Origin: Opisthorchis felineus
Lineage: Eukaryota > Platyhelminthes > Trematoda > Opisthorchiida > Opisthorchiidae
Reading direction: 5' to 3'
NCBI GenBank assembly: GCA_004794785.1
Contig: SJOL01007411.1
Coordinates: 893,897 to 957,896, forward strand
Length of the DNA: 64,000 nucleotides
The notes under the pieces are model-generated. The model saw only the letters and a program-made list of their open reading frames with translations. It was not told the DNA's origin and did no database searches. This document shows, in pieces, positions 21,718 to 32,307 of the stretch. Position 1 is the stretch's first letter. The number at the start of each line of letters is the position of its first letter. The translations under genes and the position numbers were made by a program.

Positions 21718-23607
21718 TTAATCATAAGAAAAGCCTGAAGACAACCGTTCATTTTTCGCCAAAGTATAGCTGTCTTCCGAAACCCAAGTCTTCTGTTTAC
21801 TCAAGGTTATGTCATTGTTACAGGCCCATCGAGGAGCAGTGGCCACCTTATCTACTTTCGTCGTTGTGACCAACAGCGGGTCTTGATTGCATACCGATGG
21901 CTTCAAGATCCTTTCACCAGTGCTCGCTGTGTAACTCTTGACCAAGTTTGAGTCAACGGAAAGTCCGCACTTTTCGCTTGAAGAGGCGTACTGCAAGGAA
22001 GTAGCGTCAAGATAGGGTCCCCCAGGAGCTACAGAAAACTTGTACGACTCCCACGGTGAATGATTCGACGGAGGGGAACAAGGACTGAATTTCACTTCAT
22101 TGTGCATGGTACTGTTCGGTGTAAGGTTTGATATGTCAACTTCTTGGGAAACGAATAAGAAAGCACGTGCATCTGACGCCGTCAGCACTGAATTTTGTGA
22201 CCCATCCAAGACTGCGTCTTCAACTTTGCAGTTTGCCTCTCGTATTTTAGCTTCTATATCAATCACTGATTTCGACTGTAGGGACAGACAGGGATTATTG
22301 TCCTGTAAATACTGGGCGTTATTGCTTCGAAAATGAACGCAATTTCCGGGGTAATCGGACAATCTGATATTCACATTGCGATCACGATCCACAGCCTGAC
22401 TCCACTTGGGGCCCACCTCATCAATTTTTGCACCAGAACAATCTGTTATCTCACAGGGCGAATTGCGTAGACTAGGACATTTTGAATGAGGCGTTTCACT
22501 GCCGACACATAGTTTAGAATTCGGAAACGGTTCACGAGAAGGATATAAATTATTTGGATCCATAATTTTCGGCCGGTCCAGTTCCAGGTTTGGCGACTCT
22601 ACTGGGATCATAGTTACTCTTGAAGGTGTTTGTGTTGGAGGTGGAGTGCGCTGGGCTGTGTGACTGTTTTCTGGTACACTGACTACACACTGTTCTACCA
22701 TAGTTTGTCGATTGGCTGACCATGCGGCTATTGCGGCGGCTGCTGCTGCTCCACTAAAACAACCGGTTGAATTTCCCGTTGACCACAGCATGCCTAGGTC
22801 ATCGTTATGCTGTTGTGCTAGGTGCGACTGTTCTATACGAGTGTTAGAGATACCAGTTTCCGTAAAACTTGGACAATGAGTCATGCGTGGGCAGAAATTC
22901 GTCACGGTTTGAGTGAAACCAGAATTATTGATCAAGTGACCGGAGCCAAGATCAAATAGGCCAGATGGTCCCATATTATGAATCACAGATGAATAATTTG
23001 TCAGCATGTTGGAGGCAGCAAAAGCTGCAGCACTGAGCTCCGCACTTGGAACAGCGTAGTCTGAAGGAATCCGAGTAGGCTGCGAACTTAAATTAAAGGG
23101 CATGGCTGGATTACTGACTAGGCATTGGGTTGCATCTGAAAAGTTCTCGTTGGTATGTATATTGTTGTTGGTATTTTTGGATGGTGAGGCACAATTCCTC
23201 AAGTCTGGTCGGTTAGTCGATAAGTATGGGAACCCAGGTGGGAAAATAGGAGCTCCACAAATGTTAGGAGTGGTTGACAGCCCGGGGTGGTAGGAATGTG
23301 GTATAAAGGGACACATATTCGGGCCTGCAGAAAGTGACTGTGTCTGACTGTCATTCAAATCGGACAAAGTTTGGGGATTTGAGTGGAACAAAGGTGAATG
23401 CAGCGGGTTCTGTGAAGAACATGGCAGCAGATTTGTACCTTGGGCATACAAACAGTGTGTCGGTGGCTGGAACGGACTGTCCAAACCATGTGGAGCGAAT
23501 CCTGTCCGGAGAAAGGGGACGAATGGATTGGGTAAGCCTCCACGAAGGACGACATCAAGGTGACGCTCACGCTTACGCCACTTTGCTCTTCGATTTTTGA
23601 ACCAGAC
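21718..23607 (-). CDS. pitx: Pitx homeodomain transcription factor, exon 2 (terminal)
   Basis: The exon starts at 23607 after a TTAG acceptor with VWFKNRRAKWRKRERH, the end of homeodomain helix 3. Lysine is at homeodomain position 50 (bicoid-type specificity for TAATCC-like sites) and asparagine at 51. GGLPNPFVPF and GFAPHGLDSPF follow, a short echo of the region after the homeodomain in other Pitx proteins. The remaining roughly 590 residues are low complexity, rich in S, N, P and T. They include a six-alanine run (SGAAAAAAIAAW), a likely transactivation region. The frame is open for 629 codons to TAA at 21718-21720. Joined to exon 1 the protein is 863 residues, far longer than the roughly 300 of vertebrates. 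A clear OAR domain is not seen; a weak OAR-like stretch lies at 22237-22269. Confidence 0.92.
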   Translation of the reverse strand, partial: VWFKNRRAKWRKRERHLDVVLRGGLPNPFVPFLRTGFAPHGLDSPFQPPTHCLYAQGTNLLPCSSQNPLHSPLFHSNPQTLSDLNDSQTQSLSAGPNMCPFIPHSYHPGLSTTPNICGAPIFPPGFPYLSTNRPDLRNCASPSKNTNNNIHTNENFSDATQCLVSNPAMPFNLSSQPTRIPSDYAVPSAELSAAAFAASNMLTNYSSVIHNMGPSGLFDLGSGHLINNSGFTQTVTNFCPRMTHCPSFTETGISNTRIEQSHLAQQHNDDLGMLWSTGNSTGCFSGAAAAAAIAAWSANRQTMVEQCVVSVPENSHTAQRTPPPTQTPSRVTMIPVESPNLELDRPKIMDPNNLYPSREPFPNSKLCVGSETPHSKCPSLRNSPCEITDCSGAKIDEVGPKWSQAVDRDRNVNIRLSDYPGNCVHFRSNNAQYLQDNNPCLSLQSKSVIDIEAKIREANCKVEDAVLDGSQNSVLTASDARAFLFVSQEVDISNLTPNSTMHNEVKFSPCSPPSNHSPWESYKFSVAPGGPYLDATSLQYASSSEKCGLSVDSNLVKSYTASTGERILKPSVCNQDPLLVTTTKVDKVATAPRWACNNDITLSKQKTWVSEDSYTLAKNERLSSGFSYD

Positions 23608-24009
23608 CTAAGAAATTAGTACCCAAAACAAAACATAGAGAGGTAAGTTGTTTGGTAATGCTGTACGTCGAGTGAACTCAAAATATGCACTGTCCGTATT
23701 GTCCAAGTATCATCGAATAGATTAACTTTAATGTAGATTAAAACCAGGCAATAAATGAGTGGAAACTTTCTGATGGACGGTTGTGAAGAAGAGCGAGTGT
23801 GTGGAATATATCTGAAAGCATATTACTTATGGTAAGAAAGTTTTGGAGTGACTTAATTTAGGTTGACTGTGGGACAAAATTATCAGTTGCACTGGGCCAT
23901 ACAAGTAATTATAATTAGCTAGATATTCCCTCCGTTCCTTTTGAACATTGATGTCTTTCTTCTAATTTTGCCAACTTTATGGTCGACAACGAACTGACCC
24001 AAATAATAT

Positions 24010-24335
24010 TGAAACCTTATGTTCTACTTGAACCCAAATTGGACTGTTTTCGAGAAATACACTCATTTGCAAATCAATTTGGTTTTCACGAGAGACTCAA
24101 TTGAATCTCTCGTTTATGATATTCTTCAGCTGAATGTGCTGCCCACAGGCCGCCTTGTGAGTAGTTTCCTTTATGAAAATATACTGCGATATCTCGTATA
24201 TCGTGCCAACTGAAACATGAGGCGGCCTGCGTGCAGCATATTCAGTTGAAGAATATCATAAACGAGAGATTCAGTTGAGTCTCTCGTGAAAACCAAATTG
24301 ATTTTGCAAATGAGTGTATTTCTCGAGAAGATTGA
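24010..24335. repeat. Hammerhead repeat tails as an inverted pair
   Basis: A minus-strand tail (about 24012-24154) faces a plus-strand tail (about 24205-24335). The arms share TTGCAAATCAATTTGG, CTCTCGTTTATGATATTCTTC and the outer TCGAGAAATACACTC with very few differences. The RNA would fold into a hairpin longer than 100 bp. No ribozyme core lies between the arms. Confidence 0.8.
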
Positions 24336-24408
24336 AACCTGTTCATCAAGGTAATTCGTCAAGAGGATCAGGTCAAGCTCGCACCAAAACTTTTCCGCGC
24401 ATTCTTAT

Positions 24409-24477
24409 GTGTGTAGTGCGGTCGCTGGGCCGAGCTAACTGCGTAGCCTAGCTCGGCCCAGCGACCGCACTACACAC
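24409..24477. repeat. Perfect 29-bp hairpin
   Basis: The arms 24409-24437 and 24449-24477 are perfect reverse complements, GC-rich (including GCGGTCGCTGGGCCGAGC), around an 11-base loop. No mismatch exists between the arms, and pairing stops abruptly at both ends. It is not part of the families described here. It could be a miniature inverted-repeat element, a structured RNA or a recent palindrome. Confidence 0.9.
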
Positions 24478-25860
24478 TGTGTCGGATGCCGCGGGCTATA
24501 AGCTACATTAGTTCGATTGTGGGTGGTGGTGGGCAGGCATCCGATTCCGGATTTGCCTGTCACATCGAACGACGGGAAAAACATCAGGCCACTCATAAAA
24601 CGCATCAACAACAATCAAATAAACAGTGCCGTCAACTGGTCAAGGGCATACCAAGGTTCCACAGGTAAATTTTGCAGGTGCCCAGACGAAATGGCAAAAA
24701 GAGAACAGGCGCTGACATACTGCTCAACGTGTATGTCGAACTGCGACAGATAGGCATAACTACAGGCAAGTGCTCTGATGCGATAGATGCTTGGCGTGGA
24801 ACTTTCTTAGTTCTTTCGAAAGAAGAGGAGGAGGAAACAAGTATTCCGTCTACAAACACTAGACACAAAGCTATCACTGACGGATCATCTGGGGTCTGAG
24901 GGAGTTGCTGTTCAGTTCAACCCAGTTTGGTGATCGCAGGACTGTATAAGTGTTGACACCTGAGAAATGGTCCATGTCGACCATAGGTGCGTCAGAAGTG
25001 GGATGATATGCCGATGGCGTCAGATATTTTAGAGATTAGCAACTAAATGAATGATAGAATGGAAAGAGAAATGGTCCAAAAGCGAGCCACACCCGCTTGT
25101 TACGGAACTATCACTGAACATTTGTGGTTTTTGAACAGGATACACACAACTCAGTACATAGACCCGATACGGCAAAAGTAAGGAGGGAGGAAGAAATGAA
25201 GAACGTCAAACATATGGTCACACGGATCAGCCCACAGAATGAGATTCAGTTCTCCTGTCGCCATTCATAACATCAGCATGGTCACCGTACACTTCCAATA
25301 GCCAACAGCAGGAAAAAAGGTAACTCTCACCGACTTACAGTGCCCTAGTTCAGGTTCCGAACAAAACTTCAAGGATTCCGGTATGTGTGCACCATCCGCG
25401 GATTAGATCAGGGAACAGTCCTCCCTTGAAGATAGCTCTGACTGTGCTTCTATGTTATCTGTTGGTAATTCACTCAGAGCGTCCACCACCCAATTAGTGA
25501 AGAAGTTCTTACAATGTTGTAATTTCGCTCTCTACTCAAACAGGTTGAGCTGGTTGCCTCTCGGCGCTCGTCTGTGAAATTTTGTGCAGGTCAGGATTTT
25601 CGTACATATATGGTAGCTTCTGATAAAAGAGGATCTGTGGTAGCAACAATAACCGTAACAGCAGTATCTTAGTAAATGGCTGGAAGTGCACAACCTACAT
25701 CTCTAAGTAAGTCCGATGTCGTTTTCGAAGGCTATGGAAGCAAACAGGTTATCTTCTTCTGGGGATTAATGTGAGTTGATTGGTCGGGAAAGAGCATCAA
25801 CTTACTCGGATTTAAATGTATGATTATAGTGGATACTGGAATAGTAGTAGTAGTAGTCGG
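24478..25860. other. Intronic DNA upstream of the R2-type element
   Basis: No gene was recognised. Several 60-80 codon frames overlap on both strands at 24486-24899 without motifs. A short TAG microsatellite (about 25842-25858) directly precedes the retroelement. Confidence 0.4.
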
Positions 25861-25889
25861 CAAGCTGAACCACCTCCTCGTGGTGCCGA

Positions 25890-26170
25890 TTGGGGAGCCT
25901 GGACGCCAGTCTGGGTGAGCTAAGAGTCCAGCAACTCCAGACAGGGCTAACCACCCTGTTTGATTTCAATGTGCTGGTCACTTTCGACAATGTACACTAC
26001 GAATCATCTGGCGCCTCCGCGCAAGTTCCAACCAGTACACAAGAGAGACTCGTGGGACTCACGTGTGAGGAATGTGACAAGTGCTGCAAATCAAAAGCTG
26101 GCTTGGTAGCCCACCATCGAGTTCACGACAATGAAAGTGTTGGTACGAACGTGGTCGCCCAATTGGCCTG
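25890..26170 (+). pseudogene. R2-type element, N-terminal zinc-finger segment (out of frame)
   Basis: This frame holds a clean C2H2 finger, C-x2-C-x12-H-x3-H at 26064-26126 (CEECDKCCKSKAGLVAHHRVH), and stops at 26168-26170. The rest of the element's protein, including a second finger-like GLSQHRWHAYLTKH at 26165-26206, is in another frame. A one-base indel between about 26135 and 26168 therefore separates the first finger from the main frame. Sequencing error or real decay are equally possible. Confidence 0.75.
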
Positions 26171-26227
26171 AGTCAACATCGCTGGCACGCATACCTCACC
26201 AAGCATAATGCAGATAAGCTTGGCCGA

Positions 26228-29086
26228 GTGAAGTATTCCGGGGCCCGTTGGTCCCAACAAGAGTCACAATCGCTCCTGCACCTGGCTAACAATTTGTATC
26301 CGTCTTGTGGCACGCAAACCACGCTTTTCGCGAGATTGGAGCAGTATTTTCCTCGTCGATCGGCCATCAGCATCAAAACCAGGCTACGAGTGCTTAACTG
26401 GCAAGCACAACAGGACGAATCATCATCTGGTGGCCCTGACCAAACTATCGGTCAAACAACGGCCTACTCGTCAGAAGCTGATGACTATAGCGTCTGGTTT
26501 AAACCAAACGTGGATTGCGCCATGTCACTCTTGGAATCCTATGCTGACAGTTCGCTTGCTAGCGTTGACCTTCTGGCATTTGCCCGAGGGTTGCAGTTTG
26601 GCATCATGACACCGGAGCAGGTCCTGTCGCTTATGGACCTCCACACCTCCAGGACATTTCCACACATCTGGAAAACTGTATCCCGACGCCGTCGTCAGTT
26701 AGCCTATCGGATGCCGGTCAACCGAAAGCAGATCCGCCGAGCCAACTACGCCGCCATCCAGACCCTATACCACCAAAGATGGAAAGATGCAGCGTCTGCT
26801 GTGCTCGATGGGTCATGGAAGGATCTATACAAAGGTAACTGCGGCCTACCTCTGAACGCCGAGCAGTACTGGAAACAGGTGCTCTCAGCTCCAAAACACG
26901 TGGATAGCCGGCCAAGTCGCGTAGTAGTACCATCCGATTGGAGCTTGATCGAGCCAATTACAGGAGAGGAAGTCGGTCGTACGATCCGTTTAATGGGCAA
27001 TTCGTCCCCAGGCCTGGACAAGCTCACGCCCAGGATGCTCCGCCGGTTCAATGCTAACGCGCTTGCTGGGTATTTCAACTTACTCTTATTATCTGGGGGT
27101 TGTCCCCCACATCTGTGTCGTGCCCGTATTACTCTAGTTCCGAAGGTCCCAAATCCGACTTCACCGGATCAACTGAGACCGATCTCCGTGTCATCCATTC
27201 TTGTCCGATGCTTTCATAAGGTGCTTGCTGATCGCTGGAGTCGTAGATTGCAACTGCCCTCACTCCAGTTTGCATTTCTACATCGAGACGGTTGTTTGGA
27301 AGCTACATCGCTGTTACATGCCCTGCTTCGTCACTCTTCAGCGACTGCTTCTAACCTCAGCTTGGCGTTTGTTGATATCTCGAAAGCGTTTGATTCGGTT
27401 TCGCATGACACAATCGTCAGATCTGCCAAGGCGTTTGGAGCACCATCACCTCTAGTTCGATACATCGCACAGTCCTATGAGAATGCTGTAGCAGTTTTCC
27501 CCAATTCCGAGGTCCACTGCCACAGAGGTGTGAGGCAAGGAGATCCACTCTCCCCATTATTGTTCATCATGGCAATGGATGAGGTTCTTGGATTGTCGAT
27601 GCCACAACTGGGATATCAGTTCCATGACACCCTAGTAGATGGTTTTGCCTTCGCTGACGACTGGGTCGTGTGTGCAGAAAGTCAGGCTCGCCTTAAAGAG
27701 AAGCTTGAAGCTGCTGCGGTCGAGTTGGGAAGAGCTGGTATGAAGATAAACGCCCGAAAGACGAAAGCGATGGTGATTTGTGGGGACAGGAAACATCGGG
27801 CGACAGCAGTCTCAGTCGAACCATTTTGCTTCGCCGAGGAACTCATCACTCCTCTGGGTCCGACAGACACCGTAACATATTTGGGCATTCCCTTTACATT
27901 CAAGGGGAAAGGGGTCTTCAACCACCGACAACATCTGCTCAAACTGCTCGATGAGGTGACGCGTGCCCCGTTGAAGCCGCATCAAAGAATGGAGATCACG
28001 AGGAACTACCTGATACCGAGGCTGACATATTCGCTCGTGCTCAGCCAAGTCCACCGAAACACGCTCAAAAGGTTGGACAACTACATCAGGCAATCTATTC
28101 GTGGCTGGCTACGTCTACCGAAGGACACCCCGATCAGCTACATCCACGCCGGTAAACAACATGGGGGACTTGGTATCCCAAGTCTGAGTGCAACAATCCC
28201 GATGCAGCGGAGAGCGCGTATGGAAAAGCTCTTTTCTACCCAGTGCCGAGTACTACGCAATGTAGTCAACGATTCCGCATTTGGCAAGATTGTTCGGGAT
28301 CTCAGCCTTCCGATCCGAGTCCATGGTGCATGCGTAAACACCAAGAAAGAGCTGGTGGCTGCTTGGGGTGATAGTCTGCACAACAGCGTTGACGGTCGCG
28401 GTTTACGAGAGTTGGTCGCTTCACCCCTTTCGAATCGATGGCTCGTATTTCCAGAACGAGTGTTTCCTCGGATATTTATCCGCGGTATCCAGCTCCGATG
28501 CAACCTGCTCAGGACGAGAGTTAGAAGCGCTCGGCATGGTCATGGTGGCCAGACGATCTTATGTCGTGGAAACTGTGGCCAACCGGAGAGTTTGGTGCAT
28601 ATTTTGCAGTCCTGCTGGATCACGCATGATGCCAGATGTGCTCGTCATAATCGGGTTGCAAGGGAACTCGCAAAGCGTCTCCGTCGCCTGGGATACACCG
28701 TCTTCGAGGAGTTGAGAGCACCTACTTCGACGTCCTTCATCAAGCCTGACCTAATCGCTGTTCGGGAGCGCCGAGCAACTGTGATAGACGTCAGCATAGT
28801 CTCGGATGGGCGCGGAGTGACTGTGTGGAATGAGAAGAAGCAGAAGTATGGTGCTGATGAATATTCCCTCGCCATAATCTCAGCCCTACGTGCAATTGGT
28901 TGTGATGTCGACTTTTTGGTCCACCAACCGATGATCATCTCTTATCGAGGTATCTGCTTTCCTCAATCCGCCAAGGCTGTTATTGGACTGGGACTTCCTA
29001 AGGTCACAGTCAGTGACTTGTGTTTGCTCGCCATTGTGGGCTCCCTGCGTACTTACGACACATTTATGCGTGGTACATGGCGTTGA
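26228..29086 (+). CDS. R2-type retrotransposon polyprotein (reverse transcriptase plus endonuclease)
   Basis: The protein copies element RNA into a nicked chromosomal target. From the GTG at 26228 it has 952 residues, and the frame is open further back to 26135. In order: Myb-like RWSQQESQSLL (7-17); an SSPGLDKLTP entry; LRPISVSS; RT motif A FVDISKAFD (381-389, D383); motif B GVRQGDPLSP (434-443); motif C FADD (475-478, D477 and D478); and motif D GMKINARKTKAM. Then come the CCHC knuckle C-x3-C-x7-H-x4-C (C779, C783, H791, C796) and the R2 endonuclease signature PD-x12-D (D841, D854) with a later KKQKYG. All catalytic residues are present and no internal stop occurs. The upstream frameshift is the only visible lesion. 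Confidence 0.93.
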   Translation: MKYSGARWSQQESQSLLHLANNLYPSCGTQTTLFARLEQYFPRRSAISIKTRLRVLNWQAQQDESSSGGPDQTIGQTTAYSSEADDYSVWFKPNVDCAMSLLESYADSSLASVDLLAFARGLQFGIMTPEQVLSLMDLHTSRTFPHIWKTVSRRRRQLAYRMPVNRKQIRRANYAAIQTLYHQRWKDAASAVLDGSWKDLYKGNCGLPLNAEQYWKQVLSAPKHVDSRPSRVVVPSDWSLIEPITGEEVGRTIRLMGNSSPGLDKLTPRMLRRFNANALAGYFNLLLLSGGCPPHLCRARITLVPKVPNPTSPDQLRPISVSSILVRCFHKVLADRWSRRLQLPSLQFAFLHRDGCLEATSLLHALLRHSSATASNLSLAFVDISKAFDSVSHDTIVRSAKAFGAPSPLVRYIAQSYENAVAVFPNSEVHCHRGVRQGDPLSPLLFIMAMDEVLGLSMPQLGYQFHDTLVDGFAFADDWVVCAESQARLKEKLEAAAVELGRAGMKINARKTKAMVICGDRKHRATAVSVEPFCFAEELITPLGPTDTVTYLGIPFTFKGKGVFNHRQHLLKLLDEVTRAPLKPHQRMEITRNYLIPRLTYSLVLSQVHRNTLKRLDNYIRQSIRGWLRLPKDTPISYIHAGKQHGGLGIPSLSATIPMQRRARMEKLFSTQCRVLRNVVNDSAFGKIVRDLSLPIRVHGACVNTKKELVAAWGDSLHNSVDGRGLRELVASPLSNRWLVFPERVFPRIFIRGIQLRCNLLRTRVRSARHGHGGQTILCRGNCGQPESLVHILQSCWITHDARCARHNRVARELAKRLRRLGYTVFEELRAPTSTSFIKPDLIAVRERRATVIDVSIVSDGRGVTVWNEKKQKYGADEYSLAIISALRAIGCDVDFLVHQPMIISYRGICFPQSAKAVIGLGLPKVTVSDLCLLAIVGSLRTYDTFMRGTWR

Positions 29087-29430
29087 GTGAACATTCTTGC
29101 CATTGAATCTCACACCAGACCCAGTATGACAGACACTTTGTACCTGATGTGCGAGTGTTGACTGTGCTAACGCTTACTGCGCCTTGAAGAGCATTCAGCA
29201 TTGTTTGTCCTTTCTTCGGCTGTTGATCTTTACACGCGTGTTTCCATACCAAAATTCTTACATACGTTGGGATTCATCTTATCTGACTGGAACTGTTGGT
29301 GGCATGACTTCGAAAGAGACGTTTCTCTCTTTTATCTCATATTCTCCTGTAACCCTTTCACATTCATCGCTTGCATTTACTTTTTATGTCTGTGAACATG
29401 GTCTTCAAAAATAAACGATAAATGTAATTC

Positions 29431-30671
29431 CCCAGCCCTGTTCGCACTGAAACTGTCAACCGGAGTACCTTTGTGGAGCCAAACATTGCTAACAGAGTTC
29501 AAGGGTGCGCGTCCACAAGCCGTGTTAAGATACTTTTTCAAAGCAAATACAAGTAAAGTTGTTCCTTCTCAGCTGGTCCATGATTTATTTCAGCTGCAAT
29601 TCAGAAACAGGCAGCTTGCAGAATGGCTTTTGCCCTTCTGTCGAGAAACATATGGAGATACAACAATGCCTAGGCATGTAAGATAAACACAGGAAATTCC
29701 TGACACCATTCTGTGTGAGTTCAATGATTAGGAGTATAATTTGAAAGTACTATCACCTGCACGTCTCTTGTAGCTAGAACGGGAGACTTGATTATAGCGA
29801 CTGGCCACATTTCTCCGTGATTCCTACTGGCTCTCAAGGTAACTTCAAGGAGAACATTATGCTGGTTGGCAAGATGAATTGCCGCAACCCCGTCCAACTT
29901 AGAATTTACAATCACTAAAACGGTTACACGCATTTTTAGGAAGAGCTTCTTTATCGTCTAAGAAACAGCACGATGTGCGAAGCCTGTGTGAAATATGAGC
30001 GAAAGACAGAACCTCGTATCCCCCATAGAGAGTGCTAAAGGAGCAGGTAGTTAGGAAGTATAGCCACGCTTAATTAAAATTCTCGGGTGTTGGAACCACC
30101 AGAACGCTTTTCGCCAATTTCCCATGTAGCTTCACTGAGCGCACTTTGATCGCTCGCTGCCAATTACTCACCACTATTCGCATACACCGCCTGGGCGTCT
30201 GTGTGTACACACACGTTGCCTCACGCACACGTGCATAGTCACACACACACATGTACGCACACACACACGCACACAGACCGTCAGGCCAGAACTCGCCAGT
30301 TTTAACATGCCTGTGTTGTTACAAGTTTTGAATTGCATCTTGTCAAGAGGTCGAATAGGTGCAGCAGTTCAGTAGATTGCAGCTCGAATTCGTCCAGCCA
30401 CAATCACAAACCGTGATTCTCACCTCGTTCAAATCAGAACACCAAGCGGTAATTTATTTGATTTTTTGTTTTTTTTTGGAGGATTTTGTAGGCTTTTGAT
30501 TATGGCCGATGTAACCTCACCTATGGGAGTGTTGAATCATCGCAGACCGTCAGTCTATCCTAAAACCACTGCCTGTATATCGACTAATCATTGGGCCGGG
30601 TTTCAAGTTCTCACAATAAGCCATGTACTTTGAAATGAAAGTATTTACCAAGTTTAGACGAAATACACTAC
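29431..30671. other. Intronic DNA with a (CA)n tract
   Basis: A broken CA dinucleotide repeat lies at about 30210-30277. A 71-codon plus frame at 29471-29686 is not recognised. Nothing else was found. Confidence 0.5.
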
Positions 30672-30763
30672 TCATATGAAGAATAGCATAAACAAGAGAT
30701 CCAGCTGGGTTCCAGGTGAGTCCTCCGTAAAGACCAAATTGGTATGCAGATGAGTGTATTGGT
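30672..30763 (+). repeat. Hammerhead repeat, tail module only
   Basis: The fragment has ATAAACAAGAGATCCAGC, GGGTTCCAGGTGAG and GCAGATGAGTGTATT, clearly the tail module, shortened at its start. The bases before it (AATACACTACTCAT) match the end of a minus-strand ribozyme module, so a deletion junction lies near 30678. Confidence 0.68.
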
Positions 30764-32307
30764 CGTATTTACCATATTCCATAAGTCAATCAACCACGGT
30801 TTCTGAGTCCAGTCTGTAAAGTCTTGGTAGTGCTGCTGGGGCGTTCCAAATCAATTTTGCCGCAGTCGAAGCAAAGGACCAAATTTATAGCTGGTGTATA
30901 CTTTTCCGGTTGAACCACGTAGCTTCTAATCGTGTTTCCGCATTGCTTGTCCATTTGTGCACTGGCCAAAATGCGGAAGTTTTTCAGCACCTGTGATAAT
31001 CTTAGGCATTTTAAAGGGATGCTAAGCGTCATTCAGATAGACTGAGACCAGACGAGGTGACGCTTAAACAAGCGGGATTTTTCTGATGAGCAAATTTTGG
31101 TGCGTTTAGAATTTACAGTCAATTAATCTTAGTGAATGGGGTGTATTCATAATCCCAACTCTGTGTAGATGTGCCACTTTGATTCCTCACTAAAGCCTTT
31201 ACTCTGTGTGACAGGGGAGAAGGGGAGTCGATTCAGCGCTCAAAACATCATATACTTCGAATATTGTTCAATGTGGCGTGATTCCATCTCCTGAATTCCC
31301 GTGTGGGTATAAGATGGGACACGATTAATCATGCTGATTTTTCCGCTCCAACCTGTCTTTGAGCCAAAGGCGAAGCCTGACAAATGTCCATTGTCATACG
31401 GCTACGATCGGGTACAAATGCACGTATCGTTGCACTGGTTGATATGTTTACTTCTAGCATCAGAAGCCACAATGGACATTTACCTAGTTTCAAAATGACT
31501 GGATTTTAAGCAGTTACTGGTGAAAACGATAAGTTCTCATTTTCAAAGTGGAACAGGAACTAAGGTGCATTATGATTAGTCAGTTTACTTTTTGAGATTT
31601 TACGGTACAGTTTATGCAAGAAAATTTGTTTTTCACCAAGTTTCAAGTTTTATTCATAATGAATTAGCATCGTGTTGGTCTTTCTCGTTAGATTCTTCAA
31701 AGTTTTTCGTTGTGGATAAGGGCTTGATTAGTAGAGAAGTGATCTGAGTTCATTTACATTTTCAACAATATAGAATACAAATTCTCTGAAAACCGGAGCT
31801 GTAAAACGTCGGAGACACTCACTATCGTCGGTAGCTTCTGTTTGTGCTTACCCTAGTTCATGATTCAAGCAGCCTAGGAAGCATCGTTCGGATTCAACCA
31901 CACTAATCCCCACAATGGAAACCATTGTCGCAAAAGCGGCTTTCGGATGTAGAATCGCTCCGGAGAAACCACCCACCTAATCGCCGTCCGCAGGTAACGG
32001 CATTCCCCAGGACGTGACTTCTGTTTGGAAAGGTCTCTCCTAACTAGGTTTCCTGTGCCTCACTTTTATAAGGTCCAATAAAACGAGGAACTACGTACTT
32101 ACTCATCAGTGGCGCAAACACGTGCCCAACTTAGTGTCATTACGAATATACATAATTCAGCAACAACCCCGTTACCCTATCATACGAAGTGTGGACTTAC
32201 TGATGCAAACAAACCATTCTGGTGGATCATTTTGCGCATCGTTTTTAGAGTCATCCCACGATGAATGTACCCTCTGACTGTTTGTATTCGGGCCAGCTTG
32301 TCTGGTG
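30764..32307. other. No recognised feature
   Basis: Intronic DNA of pitx without a gene or matched repeat. Confidence 0.4.

Larger units (their letters stand above)
25861..29430 (+). mobile_element. R2-type (RLE-encoding) non-LTR retrotransposon
   Basis: One element with N-terminal zinc fingers, Myb-like segment, reverse transcriptase, CCHC knuckle and restriction-like endonuclease lies antisense inside the pitx intron. The 5' limit is uncertain; the sequence just after the TAG microsatellite is taken as the edge. The 3' UTR runs from 29087 to about 29430, ending in an A-rich CAAAAATAAACGATAAATG stretch. No 28S rDNA flank is visible, so it is not in the classical R2 site. Target-site duplications could not be identified by eye. 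Confidence 0.85.

Noticed and set aside
22100..23600. Plus-strand frames of 63-88 codons
   Set aside because: They are shadows of pitx exon 2 and its homeobox end.
26718..28938. Many minus- and plus-strand frames of 80-120 codons
   Set aside because: They are shadows of the retrotransposon polyprotein frame.
25861..29430. Insertion in the canonical 28S rDNA R2 site
   Set aside because: The flanks are ordinary intron sequence and a TAG microsatellite; no rRNA sequence is recognisable on either side.
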